A DNA stretch of 64,000 nucleotides, taken from positions 2,288,151-2,352,150 of the forward strand of contig LNGK01000007.1 of assembly GCA_001510575.1 (NCBI GenBank), read 5' to 3'. Below, piece by piece: positions 45,955-57,495 of the stretch. The translations under genes were made by a program, and so were the position numbers. The notes below the pieces were generated by a model that searched no databases, was not told where the DNA came from, and was given only the letters and a program-made list of their open reading frames with translations. This DNA comes from Knoxdaviesia capensis (Eukaryota; Ascomycota; Sordariomycetes; Microascales; Gondwanamycetaceae). Numbering within the stretch: position 1 is the stretch's first letter; each line of letters begins with the position of its first letter.

Positions 45955-48900
45955 ATGAGAATCAACATCCGCGAGCAGCTTGCTGCTCTCGTCCTCGGCG
46001 CCGTGCTTCTCGGCCTGGCTGTGGTGGCCATCCCCACCTACATGTTCGTCCACCACTTTGTCGTCACCGTCGAATCCGAAAGTCTGGCCCTCACAGCCTC
46101 GTTGAAGGCCACGCGTATCGGCGCCGAGCTGGAATCCGTCCAGACCAACATCTTCTCCATCTCCTCGCGAATCCTCATCCAGGAGGCCTACGCCAACTTT
46201 TACAACGGCCACACCAACTGGGACCCCGCCATCAGCTCCGTCTACTCGGCTCTCAGCGCCAGCAACGCGAACGGACTTCTCCAAGTCCGCCTCTACTCGC
46301 GCAACGAGACCGGAAACCCCTTCGGCCTGGTCAACATCACCGCCGAAGACCTCGACACCATCCAACTTCCCTACGGAACCCCCACCGGCGAGAAGATCTT
46401 CCTCTCCGACAGCGCCGACGGCTACCCGCCGGCCCTCTTTCCCAACATCACCTACCGGGAAACCACCAATGCATATGGCAAGAATAACACCGTCGGGTTT
46501 GCCGTTTTCCCCGGCACCGACGTGTCGCTTGCCCGCGGCAACGGCCTATTACTCGGGCCCCTCTCCATCAACAGCTCGTTTGCCCTGATCTCCTTGACTG
46601 TCCCCGTCCGAGACCAAGACAACCGCGCCTACATTCTCGGCTACATCACCATAGTGGCCATGGCCACCTCAATCCTCAGCGCCCTCCAATCACCAGAAGG
46701 CCTCGGTGACACGGGAATCACCATGATTGTTGGCCCTGTCGATGCCTCCAACCGCTTTGCTCCCGTCAATGGCACCGCGCCTTTGTACAAACCCGACGAA
46801 AACTCCCTCGACAATCTTCTCGTCCACTACTTGTTACCCCCAACCGATTTGCGTGGCCAACCAGATCGACATTCAAATCGAAGCTACGCTTCCGGCCAAG
46901 AAGACTTACCATTCACCCTTAGCTCCTACCCTGCTGTGCTCGAGTCGTTCAGCGGCAAGTATACCTCGGTGAATAATGCCAGTGCTATTCTGTCGACTCG
47001 GAACGAACAGGGCGCCAAAGTCGCCGTGGGGTTTGCCCGTGCCAACACCACCCTCGCGAACTGGACCGTCCTGGTCGAGAAGGCGCGTGAGGAAGCCTAC
47101 CGGCCCATCGACACGCTGCGAAATATTCTCCTGGCCACCGTGTTTGGCACCATGGGTGTGATTATGATCATCATATTTCCGTGTGCCCATCTCAGTGTGC
47201 TCCCCATCCGCCGACTGAAAGCCGCCACCGAACGCACCGTGGCGCCTCCGGGCTACGACGAGTCGATATACGACGACTACTGCGACGACGAAACGCCGGG
47301 ATCCAACGGCACCCAGCGGTCGCGGCCGGATGGATTCGCTTCCGCGGCGCTGAAATGGATGGGCCTGAAAGCGAAGCCGAAGCAGCGCGCTATGCGCTCG
47401 AGCGACTCGGCGCGGCGCATCTTCAAGATCCCCGGCAAGGTGGACGACCGCAAGCATTTCATCACCGACGAGCTGACCGAGCTGACGAAAACCTTCAACG
47501 ATATGAGCGACGAGCTGCTGAAACAGTACACGCTGCTGGACCAGAAGGTCGCTGAGCGCACGAGCGAGCTGGAGATTAGCAAGAAGGCGGCCGAGGCTGC
47601 GAATAAGAGCAAGACGCTGTTTATCGCGAATATCTCGCATGAGCTGAAGACACCCCTGAATGGTATTCTCGGCATGTGTTCGATTTGTATGGAGGAGACC
47701 GACTTGGTGAAGATTAACGGGTCGCTAAAGACCTTGTACAAGTCTGGTGAGCTTTCTTCTCCCCTCTCTCCGGGCACATCCCATGTACTAACTTGACCGC
47801 TCTGCAGGTGAACTATTATTACATCTTCTGGAGGATCTGTTAAGTTTCTCCAAGAACCAAATCGGCCAAGAACTCAGCCTGCAGGAGAAGGAGTTCAGCC
47901 TCATAGACATTCGCTCCCAGATCTCGACCATTTTCGACAAGCAGGTGCGCGAAGGCCACATCAACTTTAGCGTCAACTTCCTCAACGCCGACGGCATTGA
48001 AGGCAACACAAGCCCAGAGCGCACCGCGGTGGCTGGCGATTTCAAACTGCCGGCGCTGGGTCCCAACGGGGTCGGCCGCCTGAAGAACATGTGTCTCTTT
48101 GGCGACCAGCACCGCATTCTGCAGGTGATCATCAACCTGGTCAGCAACAGCTTGAAGTTCACGCCGCCGGGCGGAAAGGTCGAGGTGCGCATAAAGTGTC
48201 TGGGCGAGGTCGACCACCACGACGAGAGCCGGACGTCGTCGTTCTCGCGCAACTCGCGCCACTCGCACCGCGGCGGCGGCACCATGTCGCGCACGCGCAT
48301 CGGGTCGACGTCGGTCAACTCGGTCAGCTCGCGCGCGGTGTCTGTGAGCATGAACAGCATGGCGATCACCGGGGGCACGGCGCTCAGCATCAACCCGGCG
48401 GAGCCGAAGACGCTGCCGCACGTGTACGGGCGGGAGCAGTCGCCGACGCCGCCGCCGGCGAACGCCAAGCCGTACATGTTCGAGTTCGAGGTCGAGGACA
48501 CCGGCCCGGGCATCCCGGAGCACATGCAGCAGCGGGTGTTTGAGCCGTTCGTGCAGGGCGACCTGGGGCTGAGCCGCAAGTTTGGCGGCACCGGCCTGGG
48601 GCTGAGCATCTGCCAGCAGCTGGCGCAGCTGATGAGCGGCGAGATTACGCTGAAGAGCACGCCGAATGTCGGGTCGACGTTCACCATGCGCATCCCGCTG
48701 CGGTATACGCGCGACCGTGCGTCCAGCACGTCGTCGAGTAGCCTCAACAATGTGTCGCGGCCGGCGAGTATGGACGCCGACCGCCCGGCCAAGCCGACAA
48801 CCGCCGCAACCGGGCCCGGCGCCCCCATCCCGGGGTCCTCGACGTCTGAGAAGGGCGCGCATGGCCTCGACGACGAGCCCACGCAACAACCGCGGCTCGT

Positions 48901-49753
48901 CGGCCTCCGCCAACCGTTCTTCACATCACCACCGTCATCAACAGTCGACGCGCAACAAAAAGCGCAAGCGAAGAAGGCGATCTCGAAAGCCGTGGCGGAG
49001 AAGGTGGGCACGGGCGGCAAGCTGCGGGTGCTGGTGGCGGACGACAACAACACGAACATCGAGGTGGTCAGCCGCATGCTGAAGCTGGAGGACGTGTACG
49101 ACGTGACGATTGCGAAGGACGGGCAGGAGGCGTACGACATCGTCAAGGCGAACATTGAGCGCAACCTGTCGTTCGACCTGATATTCATGGACGTGCAGAT
49201 GCCGAACCTGGACGGCTTGCAGAGCACGCGGCTGATCCGCAAGATGGGGTACACGTCGCCGATTGTGGCGCTGACGGCGTTCTCGGAGGAGAGCAACATG
49301 AAGGAGTGCATGGAGTCCGGCATGGACGAGTTCCTGAGCAAGCCGATCCGGCGGCGCGCGCTCAAGCTGGTGCTGCAGAAGTTTGCGACGATTCCGGAGG
49401 AGCCGGAGCCGGCGAGTCTTGCGGCGCGCACGACGCCGGATGAGGAGAAGTCGGCGGCGGCGGCGGCGGCATCAGCTGGCGCGGGCGGGTCGCCGTCGCC
49501 GCATTCTGCTGCTGGTGGCGAGGTGATGGAGATGATCCCGCTGAACGGGTCGGCGGGCGGCGGGGCGAACGGCGGCACCGGGAAGGCGGCGGGAACTGTC
49601 ACTGCCGCCGCGAATGCCACCGCGACTGGCCCGCCGCCGCCGCCGCAAGCCAAGCAGAGTCCGCCGATGGTGGTGGTCTCGGAGAAACAGCACCCGGTGA
49701 CCCCACACGCAGAGAGCACGGATCCGGGGGTGCGGCCTAATGGCACGACATAA
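45955..49753 (+). CDS. Sln1/TcsB-type hybrid histidine kinase, 1245 aa, 2 exons
   Basis: This is a membrane osmosensor that feeds the HOG MAP-kinase pathway through a phosphorelay (Sln1-Ypd1-Ssk1 type). It begins with a transmembrane helix (about residues 9-33), then a long extracellular part with many N-glycosylation sites, a second helix near 390-412 and a HAMP-like segment. Next come a coiled stretch and the HisKA box FIANISHELKTPLNGI (phospho-acceptor H562). The ATPase has its N box at N707, G1 DTGPGIP at D828 and G2 FGGTGLGLSIC. The receiver follows with LRVLVADDNN and D1059 in FMDVQMPNLDG. A Ser/Arg-rich insert separates the N and G1 boxes, as in other Sln1 proteins. Exons are 45955-47746 and 47808-49753; the 61-nt intron has GTGAGC, branch GTACTAAC and CTGCAG. 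The C-terminal 130 residues are Ala/Gly/Pro-rich. All catalytic residues are present. Confidence 0.93.
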
Positions 49754-51556
49754 CCCCCCCTCTCTCTCTCCGTCTATCTATCTCCCTCCTGCCTCTCCGT
49801 CCTCGCTCATTCTCTCGTTCTCCCGTCTCTCTCTCTCTCTCTCTCCTCTGAGCCCTCTCTCTTTTATCGGGCTCTCACATTACCGCTCCCTCTCTCCTCC
49901 GCGCTCTCTCTTCTCTCTTCTCTCTCTACCTATCTCTTTCTATTCTCGACCTGTTGAGTCTTACGAAGCACACAGCCCACCAAAAGTGTGCTGTTGCTGC
50001 TGCTCCTGTTGGTTTTTTTCTCTTGCTTTTTCTGAGTTTCTTTTTTGAATTTCTTGTACGGGATGGATTGATTGTATGTAATACTGGATTTTTCTGTTCG
50101 CTTGGGAAGGGGTGTGGCTCATTCATTTTCTTGTTCTTTTTTTTCTGCTGGGTACCGGCGGTCGGTGGGGGACATTCACATTTCCTTCTCTCTCTCTCTT
50201 GTGCCTTCATCGCCGTCCCTCTTCTTCTTTTTTTTTCTCTGGTTTCCCCGGTATACTTGTTTCGGATCTGTTCGGCATGGCGCGAGCTGCGTTTCTCTCC
50301 TTCTTTTTTTCTGTTTTCGCTTTTTTCTGTCGAATTCGGCGTGTACTCTTTTTTCTCTGTTTCTGTTTCTTTTTTCGGGCTTGATTTTCCTTTTCAACGA
50401 ATCGACTACGTCTTCGACCTATACTCACACACTCTCTCCCCTGGCATTTTAGGGCTAGCTACTCCTCCTTTTTTTTTCCTTCTATATATACCCGCTTGGT
50501 TTTGTTCAGGTACCATGTCTTCACCCCGTTTTGAGGCGTGGATGTGTTCCTTCGCTGAGGTGCAGTGTTGGGATAAATCAAGCGACGTCACGAGAAATTG
50601 ATTGTGAATTCTGAGCACGTAGTTAGTAGTGATTCTGGGTCCTGCATTCTGTAGGTTAACTGCATAGCACACGTATGGACGAAGCATAACGCACACAAAG
50701 ACGGCGAACACGGTCTGGAGTTGGAGTTGGACAAGGTGGTTGAGCGAGAGGACCCCGGCCAGGAAAAGTGATCCACATGCCGGGCCCGTGGAATCCTAGA
50801 GTCGGCCGGCTGGCTGGAAACACTCCGGACGACTCTTCTCATTCTCTTCTCGCACACACACACACACACTCACACACACATAGAGGAAAACAAGACTGTG
50901 AGGAGACAGAGGAAAAAAATGGAACAAAACTTTCATTCACTTCATAACCGAGCAGAACTTAAAACGATATTCAACCCCTCCTCTGTCCATGATTCCCTTC
51001 CCCATATGTAGGGGACAAGGTTCAGACAACAAGAGTTCCCAGGTCTCGGGGGGCTTGCCGGACCCCCGGAGTATTTCCCCTTTTCCCTGGAACCGATAAA
51101 AAGAAAACACCCAACCAGTCCCACCCAACCATCCAAGAAAGTGATAATGTTGCAAAAGGCGAAGACGAAAAATAAAAGAGCACACACGTCGTCAGGAGCC
51201 AGGTGCAAGACCAAGAACAAAATCAAAAACGAACATAGAGAAACAGAAAAGAACAGAAACAGAGAGAAGAGAAACAGAAAAACGAAACATCAAAAGTGGT
51301 CGCGCACTTTCCCGAACACCAAAACTGTGCCATGCAATATTGGTATCCATGATAAGAAACATAAAAAAGTGCAGCAACCAAACCCAGCCAGCCAAGAGAA
51401 GAAGATCAAAGAAGAAGCGCGTGCAGCGTCAGGACGCAACAAGCAAGAAAGCAAACGAACCCCCGGAAAAATTAGTAGAAGAGGGGTGTGATGGTAAACA
51501 GATGTGTGTGCGTGTGGGTGTCGACAATCTGGTGTTCAAGCCTCAGAATTGATGTT
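49754..51556. other. Intergenic between convergent Sln1-type kinase and Maf1
   Basis: The left half is T/C-rich (3' region of the kinase transcript) and the right half A-rich on the same strand (3' region of Maf1). A short CA run lies at about 50854-50880. No gene is seen. Confidence 0.6.
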
Positions 51557-52600
51557 CTACATCTCCATTCTCGAGGCAATATCTTCGCTGACGCCGCGGA
51601 ACGGGCTCGCGCGCTCGTACTCCATGCTGTCGTCGTCCATCTCCTCGTCGATATCGACGTCACCGTCAAATTCGTCGTCGTCGTCGTAGCCGACGTTGTA
51701 CTCTTCGTCGTCGTCCAGCGGCACCAGCAGATCTCCGTCCTCGCCGCGGTTCCAAATGAATCCGTCGTTAAGCGGCTCATCGTCATCGTCGTACGACGCT
51801 GCCACCAGCGCGTTGCGGGTGCCGATCCAGTAACCGGCGCGCTTAGACGGCGAGTCATAGTCCACATCGCGCCGTCTCCGGCTGGCGATGTGCATGGACG
51901 ACATGGCCGGCGGGCTCTGCGAGCTCATAACTGGCACCACACGCAGGTAGAGGTAGGCCACGCGCTTCAGGGCGCGGTGGAAGAAGAAGTAGTGCACAGC
52001 CCAGATGGCGCGCTCATCCTCCTGGAACGGATCGGTGTCGGGGTTGTAGCTGAAGATCGAGCACTCGCTGAGCCGCATCTCCTTGTCGATCATGGCCCAG
52101 TGCTGCGGTCCCCAGTGCGAGAACATCGGGTTCGCTATCGCGTCGGCATCGGCAACTGGCCGCACATTCTGCAGGATCGAGTCGATGCTGGTCATGGTTC
52201 GGCGTAGGCTGCGCTCGCGCTTGAAGTCGTCTGGCCGCAGCACGGTCGAGAAGTCGTAGTGGGGGTGGCTCGCGTTCAGAGTGGCGATCAGATAGGCGAA
52301 AGTGCGGCGGCTAGCCAGCTCGGACAACGGGCCGAACGGACCCGACTGCGACAGCATGTTCAGCGACGGCGACGTATCGAGCATCGCGGCGCGCTCGGGT
52401 GGTGAGAGGCTCGCGCCCAGGCGGAGGAGTTCGGCATGTTGGTTGTTGAAGTCCTTGCTGATGCTCTTGTACAGCTTCTTGTCCGATCCGGTCGACTTGG
52501 TGGTATACAGGTCACAGCCGCCAGTAACGTTGCAGTTTGGTGTATTGAAATTGAGCGCAGACGTCACCGTCTCAAACTCCGGTACAGGAAGATACTGCAT
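51557..52600 (-). CDS. MAF1: Maf1, repressor of RNA polymerase III, 347 aa
   Basis: Maf1 binds RNA polymerase III and shuts down tRNA and 5S rRNA synthesis under stress, downstream of TORC1 and PKA. Box A is at the N terminus (FETVTSALNFNTPNC, then GGCDLYTTK and GSDKKLYKSI). Boxes B and C follow: HWAMIDKEMRLSECSIFSYN and AIWAVHYFFFHRALKRVAYLYL. Basic sites before serine or threonine (RERSLRRTMTS, RRRRDVDYDSPSKR) lie in the loop and tail where PKA/TORC1 regulation acts in other fungi. The tail from about residue 270 is highly acidic, as in known Maf1 proteins. No introns are needed: the frame begins MQYLPVPEFE, the family's usual start. Confidence 0.95.
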   Translation of the reverse strand: MQYLPVPEFETVTSALNFNTPNCNVTGGCDLYTTKSTGSDKKLYKSISKDFNNQHAELLRLGASLSPPERAAMLDTSPSLNMLSQSGPFGPLSELASRRTFAYLIATLNASHPHYDFSTVLRPDDFKRERSLRRTMTSIDSILQNVRPVADADAIANPMFSHWGPQHWAMIDKEMRLSECSIFSYNPDTDPFQEDERAIWAVHYFFFHRALKRVAYLYLRVVPVMSSQSPPAMSSMHIASRRRRDVDYDSPSKRAGYWIGTRNALVAASYDDDDEPLNDGFIWNRGEDGDLLVPLDDDEEYNVGYDDDDEFDGDVDIDEEMDDDSMEYERASPFRGVSEDIASRMEM

Positions 52601-55600
52601 TTCGGGTTAAAGCAGGAAGAAAAATTGTCAGCACAGAGAATAAAATATCTGGTAGCCTTGCATAGGTCTGCTCCAGAACTCGGGATAAGACAAGTTATGT
52701 CTTGCTTATCACGGATCCACGCTCGTGGGATTCTGTACGGCCAGATGCAGCATGTTTGCGAGCGACGCCATCAATGCAGCTGAGAGAAAGGGTGGATGGA
52801 CAACGATGCGCGACTAAGCAACGAAGCTGCAACGACAACGTGGTGAGCGTCGCGTACCTTCATTGTGAATGTGAAGATGGTGTGATGGCTGTATATATTG
52901 AAGAGAAATATATAGACCACACTGAGAAGAATTGCGAAATGATATATGGCGCGGAGAGGATAGTGCGAAGAGAAACGACACACTCTCTCCAATTAAGGAG
53001 ATCGGGAGAATAGATATGGAGAAAAGAGGGTTCAGGTTGTTCAGGCCAGTGTTCACTGAGGACACCGGAGATCGAGAGAAGAAGAGAAAAGGGGGAATCG
53101 AGAGGTTGTACAAGGAGATCAGAATAGGTACAGCAGAGTACAACGACGAAGGAAACTCGCGATGGCGGACACGGGAGAAACAGAAGTCGGAATTGAAGAG
53201 CCGAAGAGAGAGCGTCGGGATGTTGAAGGTGGATCTGCGCCGGCGCCGAATGGAGATCGAACACGATAAGTATACCCGAGGGAGATAACCGATGATCGCG
53301 CGACGACCGAAACAAGAGAGCGTGAAGCTGTGGCAGCAGAGACGAAGATAGCGCAGAAACCAAACCGCAATCGATGGGCGGACGGACGAGGGCAGAAAAA
53401 GAAGACACAACGGATCCGGGAACAAAGAGAGACGCGATCGGGTTGGAAAGGTCAAAGCGTGAGTGGGATGGAGGTGAGGCCTAAATGTAACACAAGAGAT
53501 AAGATAATGTGAGGGCTAACATATGGGGAGTTGAGAGGGAGGCGAAGAGCGAAAAAAAAAAAAAAAAAGGAAGAAGAAACGGAGGATTGATGGGAAGAAG
53601 ATATAAAATGACGCCAAATGGCGGAAAGGAGGGAAGATCAAGAGATGATCAGCTTATTTAAGCCATGACAACAAGCCAAAGCCGGCAATGGGGGAAATTG
53701 GGAAAGAACGATCCAAACCGGATGGCGTCAACTGCATGCACTCTGCACACGCTCTCAGGGAAAGTGCGATCAACCTGGTGAGTGTCAAATGCTCGTAACG
53801 GCAAGTTTTGGGGGGGGGAAGGCGCGAAACACCCCCCTGAGAACAAACATGTGGCAGCTGAGCAACTTTGGTTGGGCGAAGACTAGGAGGAAGGAACGGA
53901 CGGCCTACCTGCCTGCCTGCAAAAAAAAAGCACACTTGCTAATAGTCACAGCCACAAACCAGAACACAGGACGTTCATTGGTTTGATGCAAGTGTTCGTA
54001 ACTGCCTTAACTGACGCTTCCGGCTCTTGCAGCTTTCGTTGCATTTGCTTGCTTGCATTCTGGGGAAGGTTGCAGACTCCGGCCGTTCGCTCCTGCTTCG
54101 CTTGAGATTCTGACTGGTGGCCAGATTCCTCTCTCTTTCTCTCTCTCTCTCTCTCTCTTTTGGTTTGCTTTCGCCAAACAGCTCGCTCAGCCCAGCTTTT
54201 CACACACAAACCACCCAGACCGAAAACGCACCCCGGCATTGCGACAACGGTGAGCGAGAGTGAGTGAGAAGAACAGCCGAACAGTCTGGCCTGACGTGGG
54301 ACGTGGGGATGGAGAGACTTGCCAAGGTACCAGCTGGGTCATGGGCACATACAATGTGTACAACGTACAGTGCGACAGTGCGCCCTCGCACAGGCCCGAC
54401 CCCGGCCAATTGGGCTTATCTCTGGCATATCTGGCCTCCACTCTAACCCAGTTGTTTAGGGGCCCACACCCTCGCTGAGGGTATATAGTGTTGATGGTGT
54501 TTTAAGATCGCATAACACGATAAAAACCCGCGACGGCGAGAGGAAACAACAAATTCGAGAAAAAGCTCGCGGCATCCCTGCTGTGTTGTGGTTGTTCGGG
54601 TTCACTGATGGCCCAGCGTGGTTCAAGGTGCGCGATCATCACCAGACGTCCCCAGAGCAAATGCCCGCACCAGCAGCAGCCTGCTAAAGTGCTCCAGAAG
54701 AGAAAAGCGGAGAGGGGGTGGCGCGTTCCCGCTAAACCTATCTGGGCACAGAACCCATTGTGGGTTTTTGTGTTGTTCGTGTTGGCGATGTGCGGTGAAT
54801 TATGTTGAGTGAGCGGGAAGGGAAAGGTGGAGGAGGCACGCCGGCATGCTCGGTCCATATCGGGAACACCAGGAATGCCTGCAACACTATGGAATGGACC
54901 TGGATCTTGACGTCCTAGCAGGAGAGAGAGAGTTCCGTGGGCTGCGACGATAGTGGTAAATTGGGGGGCACCTGGCGCAGAGTGGAGGAGAACGAATGGG
55001 ATCAAGCCCGCCATCCACGAGGAGAGGGGGAGGCTAGCCTGCGGTGGATATCGAAGCATGTCCCCCTTTGCGCGGCTGTGCTCCTGTATGACGCGCGCAA
55101 GAAGCCCGTTCGGGGTGTGGTATAGTAGTGACTGCATACACCAGAGCGCAAAATATATTGCGCATCCCCGCGAAGTTTTGCCTCCCCGGAACCTGCGGCG
55201 CCAATCGCTGTCTGGCCATCGTGGTCGTGCAGCGCCGTCGGCGATTGGTTGGAGAGATTGGGGGGATCCTGACGCGGCCGTGGGAGGTTTCGCGTGAGAG
55301 GCTGTTGCTTGCTCGTCTCGTCAATGTCCAACGTGGTTCGGTTCGTTGTTCGCGATCGCACACATCTAGGTGTCTGTTCGGTTCAACTCGTGTCAACCTG
55401 TAATCTGGAGATGTTAAGAGCAGACGGCTTCCAACAAAGCGGTCGATTCGTCATAAAGATACCCTTATGAATCATGGCCGTCCTGGGGTTAGTCAAACTC
55501 CGGCATCACCTCAAAGCATAGAATCACACAGCAAACACCTCTTGTCCAAAATACCCTCGAGCCGGCAAGGCCACACGGAAGTTGGGTGCAAGATGAATCA

Positions 55601-56137
55601 AGTTCATATGCTTGGGGAAGAAATTGCAACTTCGTCTTAATGGCTGTCTGTCTGGATATATGTGTCCGTCCGTCCACAATATTTCAATCTTGTATAAAAA
55701 ATATTTACATGAGGGTGGTTTTTCCATCCTCCAAGATCCCAAACTTGTAACAAGCGCCTCACAAGCACAAAAGAAAAAAAGAGAATCGCCATGGCGGTAT
55801 CATTGAAGAAGAAGAGCAAAACGGAGGAAAGAAGGAAGCGTGAAGTCGGCTCAGGCCAGATTACCGCTGGCTGGAAAGTATGAATCGTACATTCGTCGTG
55901 TGAGGTGGTGGAGACGCCGTGGTTATTGGTGTTGGTTGGTGGTATAGGCCTGTAGTCTGAGTTCGCTTTGAAATACCACAGCTGTCGTTACATGGTGTCT
56001 CCGAGGTGCCTTTTCGAGCAGTGGTGCAGTCGTCGAGTGTCCATTGCTTAGTATGCCCACGGGTCGAGTTGTAAAAAGTGAAGGGCAGTAGATATCCAAT
56101 CCATGTGAGTAGATGCGGGCAAGCCGGACTCGGTGGT
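52601..56137. other. 3.5 kb intergenic region upstream of Maf1
   Basis: The first 900 bp are the promoter and leader side of Maf1. The rest shows no recognised gene; the longest frame (211 codons, minus, 55137-54502) has random-looking composition. The region contains a CT run at 54127-54158 and A-rich patches near 53553-53569. The last few hundred bases are probably 3' untranslated region of the AP-1 sigma gene. Confidence 0.5.
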
Positions 56138-56197
56138 CTAGATGAACCCAGCATCCCTCAGTGCAGCCTCAATCTTCTTCGAGTCATGCTGGCTATC
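56138..56197 (-). other. Alternative terminal exon (5b) of AP-1 sigma
   Basis: Nineteen codons plus TAG encode DSQHDSKKIEAALRDAGFI, in the right phase to follow exon 4 at 56700. The 502-nt intron this requires contains all of exon 5a, so the two exons are mutually exclusive. The acceptor is CTTAAAG. Confidence 0.6.
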
Positions 56198-57495
56198 CTT
56201 TAAGACAGGGCATTCGTTTGGTTTCGATCATGCCAATTAGCCGAAGTGTGGTGGGATTGGAGGAACTCGGGACGGATGTGATGTGGATATAGATGATGGT
56301 TTGGTTTTGAATGGACCCCAGCACACGGCTGATGGCCAATGCCCCTCTAGATATCGAGGAGCAAGTGTAACCTCGAAAGGGTCCTTGGGGTGAAGGAGAC
56401 TCGTATGGAAGGCTTGGATGGGGACACGGGACGGGCTTGATCTGGAGAAAGTTGGGAGAGCACAATTTTACATGATCTTTGTGACCTCATCCTCAACCTG
56501 GAAAGACGAAGGGTTGCAAATAATCATGTTAGTCTTTCCAATAACATTGGACTTGTACAGAAAAATGCAAACAGAAATCCAGACGGCTATCGTGCTGTGA
56601 TACGACGGGGGGGATGATGGGCAGATGGTGGGAAATGGCCACATATATCGGCACCCACGAAATGTGTCCGAGGGAAAGGGGAACCAGGTCTTCACATACC
56701 TCCATGTCTTCCAGAGAATCCTGTTGTGATATACTGCGCAACACGTTTTTCTTGCTGGATTCTTGCAGCTCTCCGGCGAGGAGCAGTTCGTCGAGAATGT
56801 AATAGGCCTTGGTAAACGAGAAGATGATGTCGAGCTCGCACACGTTGCCGTAGTACTTGTCCATCTGCTCGACGTAGCGGTGGATGATTTCGAGGGTGAT
56901 CAGCTCGTTGTCTTCCGATGAACATCCGGCGATGAAGAAGAGGGAGGCGTAGCGGCGGTAGACAATCTTGGTGTCTGGAGGAAGATGAGCAGAGCTTAGG
57001 TTAGCAAAAGAATGTCTTGGACACGGGGACAGTTGTGACCTCCTCGTCGTGTCTCTAGGAAAAGAGCGGTAAGAAAAAAGGGGGGAAGGAGGGATGCCTC
57101 CAAAGCTCGACGACGCACCTTTATACTCGAGGAAATTGCACATGCGTGTCCTTCTCGCAAGTACTAACTGAGAGACATCCTTGACGATCTTTGCCTTGTC
57201 CTTCGGGGACAACGTGGTGAACCACTTCGCCAAACGCTGCAAGGAGCGGAGAGTTTGTGTCAGCACGAACAAGGCCACGCAATTGCTTCATCCAAGCCAT
57301 CCAAACAAGCTTAGCATTCAACTTACAACTTTACCCTGACGGGACAGCAATATCAAGTATCTGGGAGAAACAAAATACACAGGGGACAGGTTAGTATGAA
57401 GCACCAAATCTGGATGATTAAAACCCCCGATGATTGGCAGAGGCCAGGAGACCCGAGACGGTCAACGGACAAGAGACGACATACTCAATCGCCAT
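56138..57495 (-). CDS. AP-1 clathrin adaptor complex sigma subunit, 155 or 165 aa
   Basis: The small chain of AP-1 helps form clathrin-coated carriers between trans-Golgi network and endosomes. The frame is almost the textbook sequence: YLILLSRQGKVRLAKWFTTL, RRTRMCNFLEYKDTKIVYRR, YASLFFIAGCSSEDNELITL, GNVCELDIIFSFTKAYYILD, ELLLAGELQESSKKNVL. Common exons are 57495-57485, 57360-57327, 57236-57119 and 56974-56700, with phases consistent. Two last exons can follow MEDME at 56700. Exon 5a is 56497-56468 (VEDEVTKIM, 155 aa in total); it has a GACTAAC branch point and a CAG acceptor. Exon 5b is 56197-56138 (DSQHDSKKIEAALRDAGFI, 165 aa in total); its AAG acceptor is less usual, but its tail resembles the leucine-rich end of other sigma-1 subunits. 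A shortened open frame starting at 57278 includes intron sequence and is not the true protein. Confidence 0.93.

Noticed and set aside
54502..55137. 211-codon minus-strand frame
   Set aside because: It has no recognisable domain, random-like composition and no splice context. It lies in a region rich in chance frames on both strands.
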